Below are positions 24,358 to 36,177 of a stretch of DNA of 64,000 nt, piece after piece (positions within the stretch are counted from its first letter, which is position 1; each line of letters begins with the position of its first letter). Where the stretch lies: assembly GCA_015680685.1 (NCBI GenBank), contig MNCI01000556.1, positions 339,118 through 403,117 on the forward strand, read 5' to 3'. The notes below the pieces were generated by a model. That model was not told the origin of the DNA and did not search any database. It saw only the letters and a list, made by a program, of their open reading frames with translations. This DNA comes from Gnetum montanum. Taxonomy: Eukaryota > Streptophyta > Gnetopsida > Gnetales > Gnetaceae. Both the position numbers and the translations under genes were made by a program.

Positions 24358-25282
24358 TGATGAAGTGTCAAAAGTCAATGCGTCAATTGGGAAGCGTATA
24401 CGTGGCCACGTCGATGTGGGCTAGTCGACGTAGCCCCCCTACGTTGATGTGGCCCCATTTACGTAGCCACCTTTCCCAGATCTATAAATATCAGGGCGTT
24501 CCACCTCATTTAGGCATCTTTTGAGTAGTTGTAGTGAAGCTCTTGCAGTTTGTTCCCGCAAGAGATAGAATATTTTCTAAGTGCTCGCAGCATGTGTAAG
24601 AAAAGTGATTGGATATTTATTCGAGCATTGATGTATCTGAGCCCATTGGCATGATGGCAATAAAGACGAACTATTCAAGCATACCTTGCAGCATTTGGAC
24701 TTAGTTGTTTCATGCATTTAATAGTTTAAAATGTTTATGCTTTATTAATTACTTGTTAATGCTTTATTAGTTACTTGTTGATTATTTACATTTTTATTAT
24801 TATAATTTCAATCGTTATTGTTCATTCATAGTTCATTAAATCCATAAGTATGACCATCTCGAACGTAATCCAAACACTTGGTGAGCCCAGCGATGCTTAA
24901 CGTCTGGTAATCCAGTAGTGTTAGGAAATGCTCAGGACGTGCTTTGAAGATGGGACCGGATACTTATGCTAGGAGTAGTTAGAATATATTCTAGGGTAAT
25001 TAGAGATTAGATTATAGTTTATTCCTTAACTTCCATACTTTAATTAGTCACCAAAAAAGATAATTAAAAAGATATAAAAATCATTAACCTTAGTCTCACT
25101 TAACCAATGTAAACAGAGCTTCACAAGTGAGATTAGGATGACAACGACTACTCTAACCCAAGGTTTCACTAGTTAGAAGTCTGGTGTATGTTAAGTGCTT
25201 ACAGTCTGTGGATTTCAACTGAGTCACACGTGAATGCTCATGATTCATATGGTTGGGTGTAGGGATACCTAGCCACTCATCA
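24358..25282 (+). repeat. 3' LTR of element C (925 bp)
   Basis: It runs from TGATGAAG to CCACTCATCA. The U3 holds an array of CGACGTAGCC/CACGTCGATG motifs (24400-24470) and then the TATA box tataaata at 24483. This is the full-length reference for the shortened 5' LTR. It is followed by the TSD copy CTTGA. Confidence 0.92.
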
Positions 25283-25287
25283 CTTGA
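25283..25287 (+). repeat. Right TSD of element C (CTTGA)
   Basis: It is an exact copy of 14689-14693. The gag frame of element B resumes here with DVAM. Confidence 0.93.
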
Positions 25288-26480
25288 TGTAGCAATGGAT
25301 AATACTATTCACTATTACATAGGTATCCAAGCCATGGGTTTTTGCTAAGGGAATATCTTAGGCACATTGTAGATGGGTTGTGGAGAAAAACTAGAGAGAC
25401 TCTTGGGGTTTACGCCCAAGTCAAGTTATCAAAAATGATTTCCCATTACATTCAAAGACTAATTAACCAAGTAGCAAAGGAGGAAGGTGAGCTAAGAAAA
25501 AAGGAATCAACTAAAGAGTACAATAGAGATCCATCAATTAGAAAGAGAGATGCACAAGTTTGTGATACACAGGAGGAGGAAACCTTGGATTAGGTTATAC
25601 AAAAAATGACTCTACCAATCCATAAATCTGTAAGTGACATTACAATCAAAGTAGAGAAAATCTGGAATTCTATTGATAAAAAATTTACAATTGCATTAAA
25701 GATTATGGAGAAAAGAATTGAGCAAGCCTTTGAAAAAAGCAAGGAAAAGAAGAAAAATAAAGATTTTGGATGGAAAGGAAAAGTTGCATTAGTGGCTGAG
25801 TGCTTAGATACTAGCTTCAAAGATGAGGAAGGTTGAACTATGTGTTAGTACAAAAATCCTAAGGGATGTTGTCCAATCATGGCACAACTACAAGAGATGG
25901 GAACATATGCACTCAATCCCAAATTTGTTAAGAGGCAGATGTCCAAATGGTTACTGTATCCTCAAGGTAACTACCAACAGAACCTCAAACCAATGTATTA
26001 TCCTAGTGGAGCTTTGCTATAGCTACAAGAGCATTATTATTAGCAGTGAAACAACCTCAATCATGGGCCATGCCACCACTTTGTTAATAATATTCATATA
26101 GACAACCAAATCTGTATGGATAGTTCATCCAATGTCTATTATCACCTATTCATGCAATTGTTCAAACCCCATAGTACTATCTAGTATAATACCATAGATC
26201 GATTCCACCAAGGACTAATCCAAACTCATATGTGCATCCACCAATGGCTAATCATCTTACCCAACACCTAAATCCTCTACCACTAGTGCCACCTCCTATT
26301 ATGTAGGGGGAAATATCATCACAATCATGGTAAAAGAGTTCTTCTAGAGTAGTTAATATGCATGTGGGAATGGTCATCGATGAGTCTCAACACCAAAAAA
26401 GATCATTCTTTAAAAAAAGTTTAGAAAAGACTTAGAGGATTGGGATGATGGATAATTCCACCCCATATACATCAAGTCCT
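25288..26480 (+). pseudogene. Element B: 3' part of gag
   Basis: It continues the gag broken at 14688: DVAM, then TRETLGVYAQ (about 25390), AKEEGELRKKES, a helical segment KVEKIWNSIDKK (about 25650), and the C-terminal NPKGCCPIMAQLQE with YALNPK (about 25855-25920). A Pro- and Tyr-rich tail with stops and shifts runs to the protease. Confidence 0.78.
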
Positions 26481-26513
26481 TTTCAATGTAGCAAGCTTTT
26501 GACTTAATCAAGT

Positions 26514-27010
26514 TTGAATGTCACAACTGTCATGCTCACTCAAACCATAACTCATTGGATCAAGGTAGGGGCTCTCCCACAGAAGAAAAATGATCCAACA
26601 AGTCCCCTATTTTATCTCCAAGTAGCAAGACAAAAATCATGCAAAGTAATACTGGATTCTAGGTCTGTAGTGAACCTGATATCTCAAGACATGTACCAAG
26701 CCTATAACCCATCACCACTAATGAAGAGTAGCATTTTCTTAGAGCTTGTGGACCAGTCAATCATAGTCTCACTTAGATAAGTAGATGATGTGATTACTAC
26801 CATCAGTGGCTAGTCATACCTTGTTGATTTTCTAGTTATACACATGTGGAAAAATAATGGAGAATTCCTAATTATCATGGAAAGAACTTTGCTTAGCACT
26901 GTGGATGCTAAGCTTGGAATTTGTGATTTGTCCTTGGAAATTTCCAAGGAGGATAAGGCCAAAATCATACAAAGATGAAGAGTTTCTTACATATAGTGAT
27001 AATGGGTGCA
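26514..27010 (+). pseudogene. Element B: aspartic protease
   Basis: The frame reads VILDSRSVVNLISQDMY at about 26645, so the D-S-G triad has become D-S-R. The later IIMGRAWL motif is IIMERTLLSTVDAK (about 26870-26910). The layout matches the protease of C. It is inactive as it stands. Confidence 0.78.
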
Positions 27011-28800
27011 ATTGAATGCAAAGAATTTAATCAATTAAATAAGAGGAGACAAGGGCATGTAATAGATGTGTTGAAAAAAATGTTTGCAAAATTATCTATA
27101 TGTAGTAACCACCCAATAAGAGGGCACCCAGCCACTAATTACAAGTGAAGAAACTTAATCTGACAAGTACATGGAACTTGAAGAATAAATGATCAATACC
27201 TATGTTACAAAAACTAATAAGTTAGAATGGCTAAGGAAAGCACATTCCTACCCTCGAAACAATAAGGAAGAAGAAACAAATTGGGGACACTTGGAGAACC
27301 CAAACATAATGGAACTAGAACCACTAGAATTGAAAGCCCTACTAGCAACATTAGAATATGCATTTCTAAACAACAAGAAGCCAGTAATTATCAATGCCAA
27401 CCTAGACAAAGAGGAAAAAAGGAAACTACATGAAGTGCTTAATAGATGGCCTACAACATTTGTGTGGTCTTATGATGAGATCATAGGAATTGATTGAAAA
27501 ATTTGTCAATACCAAATCTATACTGATCTTGTAGTCAAACCAAAATGCCAATATGAACGAAGCCTCAATCCTAAAGTCAAGGAAGTAGTCAAGCAAAAAT
27601 TGGAAAATTTACTGAAGGTAAGATTTATCTATCCTATTATAGATAGTGAATGGATTAGTTCTCTAGTGATAGTTCCAAGGAAGGAAGGTAAATGGTGCAT
27701 CTGCATTAACTTCTAAATGTTGAACTTAGCCACATTCAAGGATTACTTCTCACTATCGTTTGTTGATCAAGTCCTAGACATAATTTTAGGACATCAGTGT
27801 TATAGTTTTCTAGATGGGTATAGTGGATATAATCAAATCTACATTACACCTAAAGACCAAGAGAAAACCACATTCACTAGTCCATGGGGAATGTTTGCTC
27901 ATAGAAAGATGCCTTTTAGTCTTTATAGTGCACTAGCAACCTTCAGAAAACTAATTTTAAGTATCTTCCACAAGTAGATAGGCAATTTTGTTAAAGTTTT
28001 TATGAATGATTTTTTCATGTATGAGCTAGATTTCACATAATCACTAGACCAGTTGGAGCAAGTACTTAAGAGATGTGTTGAAACTAATCTAATGCTTAAT
28101 TGGTAGAAGAGCTATCTCATGATTTAGGAAGGCATAGTGCTAGGACATAAAATCCCCTAGAAGGATATAGAGGTAGATCTCGAAAAGATCAGAGTTATCT
28201 AAAATATCACTCAATAGCCACTGACAGTGAAAGATGTAAGATCCTTTTTAGGCCATATGGAATACTATAGGAGATTTATTAAAAGCTTTTTAAAGATAGC
28301 CAAATTTCTTATAGAATTCACATAGAAGGATGCATCCTTTGAGTGGACTGAGTCATGTGAAAAGGCATTTCAAGATTTGAAGTAGAAATTAGTAGAAACA
28401 CAAATCCTCCAAGCTTCCCATTGGTCAAGACCTTTTCATATCATGATAGATGCTTCCAACTATGTGCTTGGTGTAGTACTGACACAACTTGATGATTAGA
28501 AGAGATCATACTACATAGACTATGCTAATAGGAGCATCATTGAAGCATAATTAAATTACATCATAACTAAAAAGGAGTTAATGACCATGGTGTACACACT
28601 TGAATAATCTATACATTATGTACTTGGTTACCAAATCTATGTTGACATCGATCATAGTGCCATTTGATTTCTTATGAACAAGCCAATAGTTAGTCCCAGA
28701 GTAATAAGATGACTTGTGATTCTTCAAGAGTTTGGCATCATAATGATTGATAAGAAAGAAACAAAAAATGTACTAGTTGACCATTTATCAAGGTTGAAAT
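27011..28800 (+). pseudogene. Element B: reverse transcriptase and RNase H
   Basis: The linker has LATLEYAFLNNKKPVI (about 27340). RT motifs are FIYPIIDSEWISS, FLDGYSGYNQI (about 27815), FTSPWGMFAH and MNDFFMYE (about 28003), where the first catalytic Asp is Asn. In RNase H, MIDASNYVLG starts near 28444, and KKELM and the later D-H pair are visible. VDHLSRLK lies near the end at 28775. There are many stops, mostly TAG. Confidence 0.8.
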
Positions 28801-30150
28801 GGGATTTAGAAAATTGAGAAAAACCTTTATCAGACCAATTTCCCAAAGCAGATCTATTTACTAGAATAGTTAAGGCTATAGATTCAACAAGAAAGCTATG
28901 GACTGTAGAGTACCTAACTTATCTCATAATACAAGTGCTTCCTGCTGAATGGAATAGGAAACAATGTGGGAAAATTCTTCACAAAGCCAAATGGTACATG
29001 GAAATCAATGGTAATTTGCACAAGACCTATGTAGATGGGCTTGTTAGATGGTGTGTGTAAGATTGTAACTAATAAAGAGTTTTACAAGTTGTCCATGAAG
29101 GTCCATGTGGTGGCCACTATGTAAGACACAGAATGACACTCAAACTATTGATGGCAAGCTACTTTTGTCCTACTTTATTCAAGGACATCTATAATTTTGC
29201 ACAATCTTATGAATGTTGCCAAAGGGATGGAGGAATTATGGCCAAATATGAAGGGCCACAACATTGGATATAACCATTGGAGCCTTTTGATATTTGGGGA
29301 ATTGATTTTATGAGGTTGATTCAACCAATGTCAAATAGAAAAGTGTATATTATTGTTACTATGGATTACTACAAAAAGAGGGAAAAGGCAGCAATAGTTG
29401 AAGATTGTACAACAAAGACAATTGCCAAATTTTTCCAACAATACATGGTGAATAGATTTGGAGTACCAAGAATGCTTCACTAGTTGTACCCTTAAGAAAC
29501 TTATGCAACAAGTTGGGGTTAATCATAAGCTAAGAACACCATATCATCTCCAAGGAAATGATCAAGATGAAGTCACTAATCATGAAATTACTAGAATTTT
29601 CACTAGGAAAATTAGTAGGTCTAGATGGGATTGGAATGCTAAATGAAATGATGCTCTATGGGCCTATAGGAAATCATGGAAACTACCTATAGGATATACA
29701 CCATATGAGTTGGTTTATGGCAAGTTGCCAAAACTTCCAATGCAAGTAGAGCTTCAGAATTTAGCTACTGTTAGTAAACCCAATCTTAATCTAAGTTTAT
29801 CCTAGAAGGAACATCTAATGAACTTGAATCTTCTAGATGAGAATAAGCTAGTAGCACTTATGGGTAGTGAAGTCCATAAGCATTACTCCAAACTTAGGCA
29901 TGATTCACGAATAAGGAATATAACCATACAACTAGGTGATAGGGTCCTTTATTATAGTCCTAGTCATTTATTCCAAAAATCTAAATTTTAGATAGTTTCT
30001 AAGGGACCATACATTATGCATGTTACTCATCCATCTTGTGCCTTACATATCCATCACCCATCTAGTTCACATAAGCTTATCCTTGTCAATATCCAACAAG
30101 TCAAACCATATTACAAATACTCCAAGAAATATACCCAACCTAACCATTAG
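28801..30150 (+). pseudogene. Element B: integrase
   Basis: The zinc-binding part has HEGPCGGHYV (about 29095) and YECCQRDG. The core keeps the first Asp in WGIDFMRL (about 29300). After FGVPRM (about 29460) a short deletion removes the SDNGTHF segment and with it the second catalytic Asp. PYHLQGN and EVTNHEI follow. The C-terminus has GDRVLYYSPSH and KGPYIMH (29935-30020). No chromodomain is seen. Confidence 0.8.
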
Positions 30151-30192
30151 TCTTCTACTTGTTCTATCTTCCATTTACCTGATCTTAATAAT

Positions 30193-30205
30193 AGTCATGG
30201 GGGAG
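30193..30205 (+). other. Element B: internal purine-rich box after integrase
   Basis: AGTCATGGGGGAG occurs at the end of the integrase frame, as in C, F and G. In this copy it is better kept than the true 3' PPT at 35243. Confidence 0.7.
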
Positions 30206-31690
30206 TCAATTTAGAGCCATAGGTACATTACTGAATTGTTCATTTTCTTTTCATTTTTTATATTCCTTAATGTTTTCTTATTCTTTGCTACTCTTCATTT
30301 CTTAAATTTTTGACATTATTTCATATATCTTTTTATTCTTTGACATTTTCCATTCTTTTTACATTTTTCATTCTTTTCACATTTTTCATTTCTTTCATAC
30401 TTTGTTTTCAAACATTTTGTAAATAATTTCAATTAATAATAAGACACATTGAATAAAGGCAAGATGTAGTCAGATAAGGTGAAGAATCCTCTATGATATC
30501 AAGTCATAAGGGACTAATTATTTGAATAGTAAGCCCACATCATCCATCCATCCATCCATTCCATTAATACAAGGTTCTTACCACAACCATAATGATATTC
30601 TTTTTCATCATAAAACTAAGAAAAAACCTGTGATCATTATGCCTAGACTAAAAACTAAAGAACTAAGAGGGAATGTAATGAATGTGACATCAAGGGGATT
30701 TGTGGATTCTTTTGGATTATTGTTGTGAGTTCTATCATGTTGCTATGCTTGTATTATATCCTTGTAGATCTAATGAAAAATGGGACTAAGAATAAAATAA
30801 GTGCTACCTTGAAAGGTTGACATAGACATAAAATAAAAGTGCACATAATAAATTTATGGGGGTCTCATTGGAAAGACATGTTACCTATGCCTAAAGGTAG
30901 GCATCTTCATAGAAATCTAGAAAATAAACAAAGTGCCATGAATAAACTCTTTCCTTGGATAATACACCAAGTGATGGTACTCCTTGCATCATTAATAGTC
31001 TTATGATTGTACTTCCAAGAGATGAAATGATGCAATGTCACTAGAATGTGGTTTGGGCTCATTTTGAATCTTGGATAAAAAGGTTAGTGATTACTTTAAC
31101 CATTAATAAATCATAAGAATTTATTATGCCTATGGTAAGATACCTTGTGTTCCAATTTCTACAATCCATTCTAAGTCCACTTAATCTCATTGTTAGAATA
31201 GTCATGACTTGTCATTTTGTATAACATAGTGTTATTTTTCCAATTTGGTAGTACTACCATATGTATTTTGCTAAATAGGTATGCATTACATTGAAATTCT
31301 TAAGTACCTAAGGATATTTTAAGTGTGGTTATACAAGGGCATTAAGGGCTGGAGCTTGCTTTGGGGAGGACCCACTTGTGTAAATATTGTAGCTTATACA
31401 TGCTAAGTACTTCCACATCATCTTGAACCTTCCAGCATTAATAGACGTCAATAAACACTTCCCATATCATTTAAATTATCCGTTCTCACAACATGAATCC
31501 ATTATCCTTCTTACCCATCTTATGAACCTTTTTAGCCTAAGATTCCTTTTCTATAAACCTTCAATGATAAAGTTTTGACTAAAATATGTATATCTCCATC
31601 ATCCAAACCCTCTGGGAAACCTTAAAACCTTCCAAACATTCAAAAGAATCAAAATTTTTCATTAGACCTTTATGAAAAATGAAATTTATT
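30206..31690 (+). other. Element B: first part of the integrase-ORF3 spacer
   Basis: A T-rich tract (30230-30430) is followed by blocks shared with the spacers of F and G. These are 'cacatcatccatcc' (30537), 'catcaaggggatttg' (30690), 'ggaaagacatgttacc' (30871) and 'ctttggggaggacccactt' (31357). No long reading frame is present. The conserved blocks are separated by unalignable DNA. Confidence 0.6.
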
Positions 31691-31770
31691 AGGCTCCAAT
31701 ATTAGGTCCTCAATATCGAATCTCTAATGTCGAGTCCCTATTATTGGGTCATACAAAACTTGTATATACA
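31691..31770 (+). promoter_or_regulatory. Element B: U3-like motif array with TATA upstream of ORF3
   Basis: The words 'ccaatattaggtcc', 'caatatcgaatc', 'aatgtcgagtcc' and 'ttattgggtcat' repeat at short spacing and are followed by tatataca at 31763. They echo the U3 of B's own LTR (12384-12495: gatatcgtgg, gatgtcagatcc, caatattaggacac, then tataaata). Comparable arrays lie at the same place in E and F, each resembling its own LTR. An internal promoter is inferred, not shown. Confidence 0.55.
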
Positions 31771-31956
31771 TGGGGACTTAGCCAATTTCCTCATCAGTTT
31801 TCATTTGCACACAAGGGAGATATTTCAAATTATCTTTTTTGATTTGAGCTCTGACCTCATAGCTTTCCCAAGCCATAACTTAACCGTTATCACTTTGATT
31901 TTCATGATTTTTAAACCTATTTGATCATGAAGTACATATCTTAGTTGTATGTGTGT

Positions 31957-32012
31957 GGGGCAGGGGTGGCGGGTGCAGGGCAGGTGTAGGGCAAGGGGTG
32001 TAGGGAAAGGGG
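31957..32012 (+). other. G-rich tract with eight runs of three or more G
   Basis: Within 56 bases there are eight G-runs (GGGG, GGGG, GGG, GGG, GGG, GGGG, GGG, GGGG) separated by 2-7 bases, in an otherwise AT-rich region. This fits a G-quadruplex pattern. It lies between the U3-like array and the ORF3 start of element B. Confidence 0.65.
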
Positions 32013-32370
32013 CTAGTAAGGAAAATTTGAGCCAATTTTTTGAAAAATTATAATGCCTAGAATGTATTTTAAGCATAAGCTAGAAGTGAATTTTAAAAGT
32101 TGCTAATAAGAATCAATCATATTAAAGCTAGAACACTCAAATAGTGCTCTTAAGGAACCATAACCAATCATAATGAGGTATACATAAAACCAAAATAGAT
32201 AACTTTGAGGAGTCATAAAAGGATTAACACTTATGAGGTAACTTTTTGAATTTTATCTAACTCTAGAATCATACACTAAGAATTTAATGTGACTAATGGT
32301 AAGAGTAAGATATGGAACCATTAAGAGTAAATACAAATACCTTAGTAATTTTAATCCTTAATGATTGCAG

Positions 32371-35065
32371 ATGATCTTAAAAAGAGAAGCACAAGGAGGA
32401 CCCTCACAAGGTGCAAGTAAATGACCAAGAGGCCAAGGTAGAGGCTAAATTAGAGGAGAAGAACGAGAATAAGAGGAGCAGGAAGTGCAATCATTTAGCA
32501 TTCATCAAGAGTCTCCTACTATAGGACAATCAACCCAACGAGAGATAGAAGAACCACAAGTGCAAGGACAACCCCTCACATTATCATAAGATTTCCTCTA
32601 AGCTATTTATAAGAGATCCATCTTGACCATAGTTATTATGGAAATGAACTTTAGCCCGTTCATGGAATTTTTCCCTGAAGTGGTAAGGACACAACTCCAA
32701 GCATCATCGCTATGGCCTACACTCTCATAAAATGGTGAATGATACCTTGGGGAAACCTACCAATTCTGGCACAAAAAGTAAGAGGGTACCACTATCAACA
32801 TTGGAGGACTCTTAGTTTCATTCTCAATCAAGGAAATAGTAAAAGCTTTGAATATACCCAATGAAGGCCCAAGGTTAGCACAACTATCCATGCAATCAGA
32901 TCCTGAAATCAAAAAACTATGGTTGAAATAGGCATATGATAAAGAAGATAAGGATTATAATGAGCTAACTCTAGAAGAAAGAATCTACATCAAAATTGGA
33001 ACCTATCATCTTTTTCCAACAAAAGGAATCAATCCACTATCTAGTTATGTGGCTAGAGGAAGTGTGACCCTGATGGGCAAATATAATGCCAACCTTGCAC
33101 AACTTTACTTTATGGAAATTTAGAGGTGGTTTGAAAAAAGAAAGGTAGGCAAGCCAACACTACCATTCCCTTGCCTATTAGAAATCTATGCAAGCAAGCC
33201 AGAATCCTAGGATACACCAATGACATTTTCAAGAGAGCTCAAAATGCTTCATATGCTGAATTGCTCAAACTAGCATCACCTAGAAAAGATCATGGTGAAG
33301 AGCAATAACAGGAGCAAGAATAATAGTAGAAGCAATAATAGCAAGAACAATAATAGTAGCAACAAGAATGGAAACAATAGCAATTTCCACCACCATTGCC
33401 ATAAGATTGTGGGTTGTCGATGAGTCATCTGCAACAAATTGTAGAAACCATTAGCTGGGGAACAAAGAAGAAGGCTAATCTTTACAAAATTATTGATAGT
33501 TCCATCCAACCCATAGTTTTAGTGGATCCTAGAAGTGGACAGATCCCACTACATTTAAGGAAAAAGGTCCAATGATCACAATAAATCTCTAGGAACACTG
33601 CAACATTCCAAGTGGTGCTTGAGACTATAGAGGGAGCCACACTTGTGGAAATGAAGCACCAAGATTCATTTGGAGTAGCAGAGGTGATTACTAATCATAT
33701 CAAAAAATATTTCAATGTACCTATTATGCCACTGGCAAATTTAACTAGAGCTAGAGATGCTCAAATGTTAGTTAGAACTCCAATCACTCTTGCTGGCAAT
33801 GAGGATGTGCTTGAGAGACTATTGCAAACTAGGCAAGTCATGAAAACACTCTTCAACATCCCAAATGATGTCAATGTAGTACAGTATAAGCTTATTGCTA
33901 CTAAAGGAAAAATTGTCATGGTAGAGACAAGGGAAGAACATGCAAAGAATGAAAATTTGAAATTACAAGAAGAGCTCATAGCCCTAAGAGCTAAATGAAG
34001 AGATCCCATATAAATTATTACACTTGACCAAATAGAGTAGTTCAAGATATAATAGATGAATCATTTAATTAAGTAGAATAAATAGATGGTAACAAAGAAG
34101 GAGAAAGTATTATGGAATGCCTCCATAGTAGAAGCACAAATGTATACACATGTTAAGATACTTACCATAGTTCAAGAGGAAAATAAATAACTTGCTACTA
34201 ATAATATGAAGTTGATCATTGTGGAAAAGTAAAAAAACATCCTAGAGGAGAGCATCCACCAATTAAGGAAATAATTGGTGAGGATTAACCAATGCATGAG
34301 TTTCCTTGAAAGAGAAAATAGAATCCTCTTACTGGAGAAGGTACACGTCATTCGATAAAAGTCAGCCTTTGAAATAAGTGCATGGCAAAATGAGATAAAG
34401 AAACATGAAAGGCTCGAGGAACACTTCCATGATTAGGTGGGCATGTACAAGCCAAAACTAGCACCATTTTAGCACAAAATCTTAACTAGAAACCCATTCT
34501 ATATAATTACACCCTTGTCCATCAAGCGAAAGTAAAAAACAAAGACCTGAAAGAGTAAATGGGGTTAGCTAACCTCCATTATGCGAACTTGGCCATGTTA
34601 ACAATAGGAAGGCCCATGAATGAACTAGAACATCAAGTAGCAGTCACATATGCTCTATATGAAAAAGAGCATATGGATCATAAAGATGCTTTATAGAAAA
34701 TCCAAGTGGCAAACTCTAAACTAGCAGTGGTGAAGGTTGGTTGCCAAGGGTAGAAATATGTAGTAGCAAACCTAGCCAAAAGATTGACTGATTATCATGA
34801 ACTATGAAAAACGATGAGAGCATTTGAAGAGAAGAGGAGGTAGTTCATAGCTTGGTATGTTAAGGAAAATCAGATGTTTCCACACCTGTAATGCCCATGG
34901 AATGTACCCACTCCATCACACATTGCACAACAAGCATGGATGATGCATGAGCCATGAACAAAAGAGGAGAAACTTTAGGTGCTTCTAAATTGGTACAAAT
35001 TTTAGAAGCCTGATGACAAGGGGAAGTAATTAATGGAGAAGCCACCACCACCTGGAACTATATAA
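32371..35065 (+). pseudogene. Element B: ORF3, nearly full length, decayed
   Basis: The ATG at 32371 follows TTGCAG directly, a possible 3' splice site. Order of parts: GGPSQ and an Arg/Gln-rich tail; a globular domain with FSPFMEFFPEVVRTQLQ (about 32650), TTINIGGLL.SFSIKEIVKAL and GPRLAQL; a Gln-rich tract (33297-33383); a Pro-rich turn; then a long coiled coil from about 33600 with DVLERLLQTRQVMKTLF and SAFEISAW-like text. The C-terminal module with CPWNVP is at about 34890, and the end PPPGT and stop at 35063. The globular part faintly recalls plant retroelement 'transposon protein' domains, but I cannot confirm this. It is about 900 codons with dozens of stops. Confidence 0.7.
33297..33383 (+). 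repeat. Trinucleotide-rich Gln tract in ORF3 of B
   Basis: In the ORF3 frame these 29 codons are almost all CAA, CAG, GAA, TAA or TAG. I count 9 CAA, 1 CAG, 4 TAA and 6 TAG. It was evidently a Gln/Glu-rich linker, now full of stops. Confidence 0.75.
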
Positions 35066-35242
35066 GGCTACATCAAGCTTCACCAAATTTTTTTGTTAAA
35101 GTTTTCCTATCATTTTTATAAACACCACTATGACATTTAAGAGTCATGTATATAGTAGTCAATGTCATGTGAATCTACCTCCCAATTTTGTAAGGAACTC
35201 CATACTCATTTTTTTTTTAACTTAAGGATGAGTTTTCAATTA

Positions 35243-35254
35243 GTCACAAGAATA
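35243..35254 (+). other. Polypurine tract of element B, eroded
   Basis: gtcacaagaata stands where other copies have gtcatgggggta. Several G-to-A changes have occurred, and it lies directly before the LTR start at 35255. Confidence 0.65.
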
Positions 35255-36172
35255 TGATAAATCAAATTTTTTACTAGCTACGATATCAAGGATCCACTAT
35301 TGTAGTTGTAATATCAAATTCCCAATATCGGGGCATAAGCTATGATGTCAAATATTCAATATCGTAGACATGTGCAAGCCTATAAATATGACACTTAGGC
35401 ACATGGTGCAATAATAATTTCATTCCAACCTTAGTGAAATTCTATTAATTTGTTTTCTTGATTTTTGTACTTAGCACTTAGTAGTGTATGCCCATAGTGT
35501 GATGTTAAGTGATTAAATTGAGTCTTTATTTAAGTAGAATGTACTTGGGCATATTTTATGACCGAAAATAAAGATCGAGATTACTTTGCATCATTGTAGC
35601 ATCACTTAGATTTCCTTAATATTTATTTAGACTAATGTTTATCATTTTAATTTAGTATAATGTTTTCTACCTCTAGTTACTAAGTTACTTTCCCATGCAC
35701 TTTACTATTATTGTTGTTAAGTGAAATAAGTACGATTGATCTTGAACACTTAAGTGTAATTGCTTGGTAACCAAGTAGTACTATCGCTTGGTACACCTAG
35801 TAACGAAGTACTTGGTAATCCTAGTAGTGGTTGCATGAAGTCAAAGATGTGAATGAAAGGTCAAGATGGATGCTCATCACCATAGGCTAGAATAGATATC
35901 TTTATCACCTTAATTAAACTTAAACTTATAATTACTTTTTATTCTTTGCAATGGATACTAGGAGAATGGCCCACAAAACATCAATTATCATACACCTCAC
36001 TATGAATTAAACCATACACATTGATCTTTCTAACTCATGTGGGAAGACAACGATCATGAACTCAACCAATTACTTGCATAATCACATTACCTTATCTATG
36101 AAATTCAACGAGGCTACCCATGAACACTTGTATCTCATATGGTTGGATGTTGGATTACTCCACTGCTCATTA
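35255..36172 (+). repeat. 3' LTR of element B (918 bp)
   Basis: It starts TGATAAATC and ends CTCATTA, a CA-to-TA change at the terminus. The U3 GATATC-type array, the TATA (tataaata near 35383) and the R/U5 block match the LTR at 12359. It is followed by AGTGG, the right TSD. Confidence 0.88.
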
Positions 36173-36177
36173 AGTGG
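36173..36177 (+). repeat. Right TSD of element B (AGTGG)
   Basis: It pairs with AGTAG at 11290. Element E sequence resumes here on the minus strand. Confidence 0.6.

Larger units (their letters stand above)
14694..25282 (+). mobile_element. Element C: near-complete Athila-like LTR retrotransposon nested in B gag
   Basis: The element spans 10,589 bp and has 5' LTR, PBS, gag, protease, RT, RNase H, integrase, internal purine box, shortened spacer, ORF3, PPT and 3' LTR in order, with an exact 5-bp TSD. It is the best preserved copy: pol is nearly one frame and most stops are single transitions. Defects include a ~355-bp deletion in the 5' LTR, RNase H TDH changed to TGH, integrase catalytic positions changed, and loss of the ORF3 N-terminal half with part of the spacer. 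The two LTRs differ mostly by transitions. It is younger than its hosts B and E. Confidence 0.93.
11295..36172 (+). mobile_element. Element B: Athila-like element with three LTRs, inserted in E and carrying C
   Basis: The order is outer LTR (11295-12145), short ORF3 tail and PPT (12146-12358), second LTR (12359-13273), PBS, gag (13412-14688, then C, then 25288-26480), protease, RT-RNase H, integrase, spacer, ORF3 (32371-35065), PPT, and 3' LTR (35255-36172). The left LTR plus ORF3 tail is what remains when two elements share an LTR and one internal region is lost by recombination. All genes are broken: the protease DSG is DSR, the RT YxDD position reads MND, and a short deletion in integrase removes the second Asp. 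It is moderately old by LTR comparison. Confidence 0.85.

Noticed and set aside
33276-33509. Minus-strand ORF with long poly-Leu/Phe runs
   Set aside because: It is the complement of the Gln-codon tract in ORF3 of B, a shadow of a trinucleotide-rich region.
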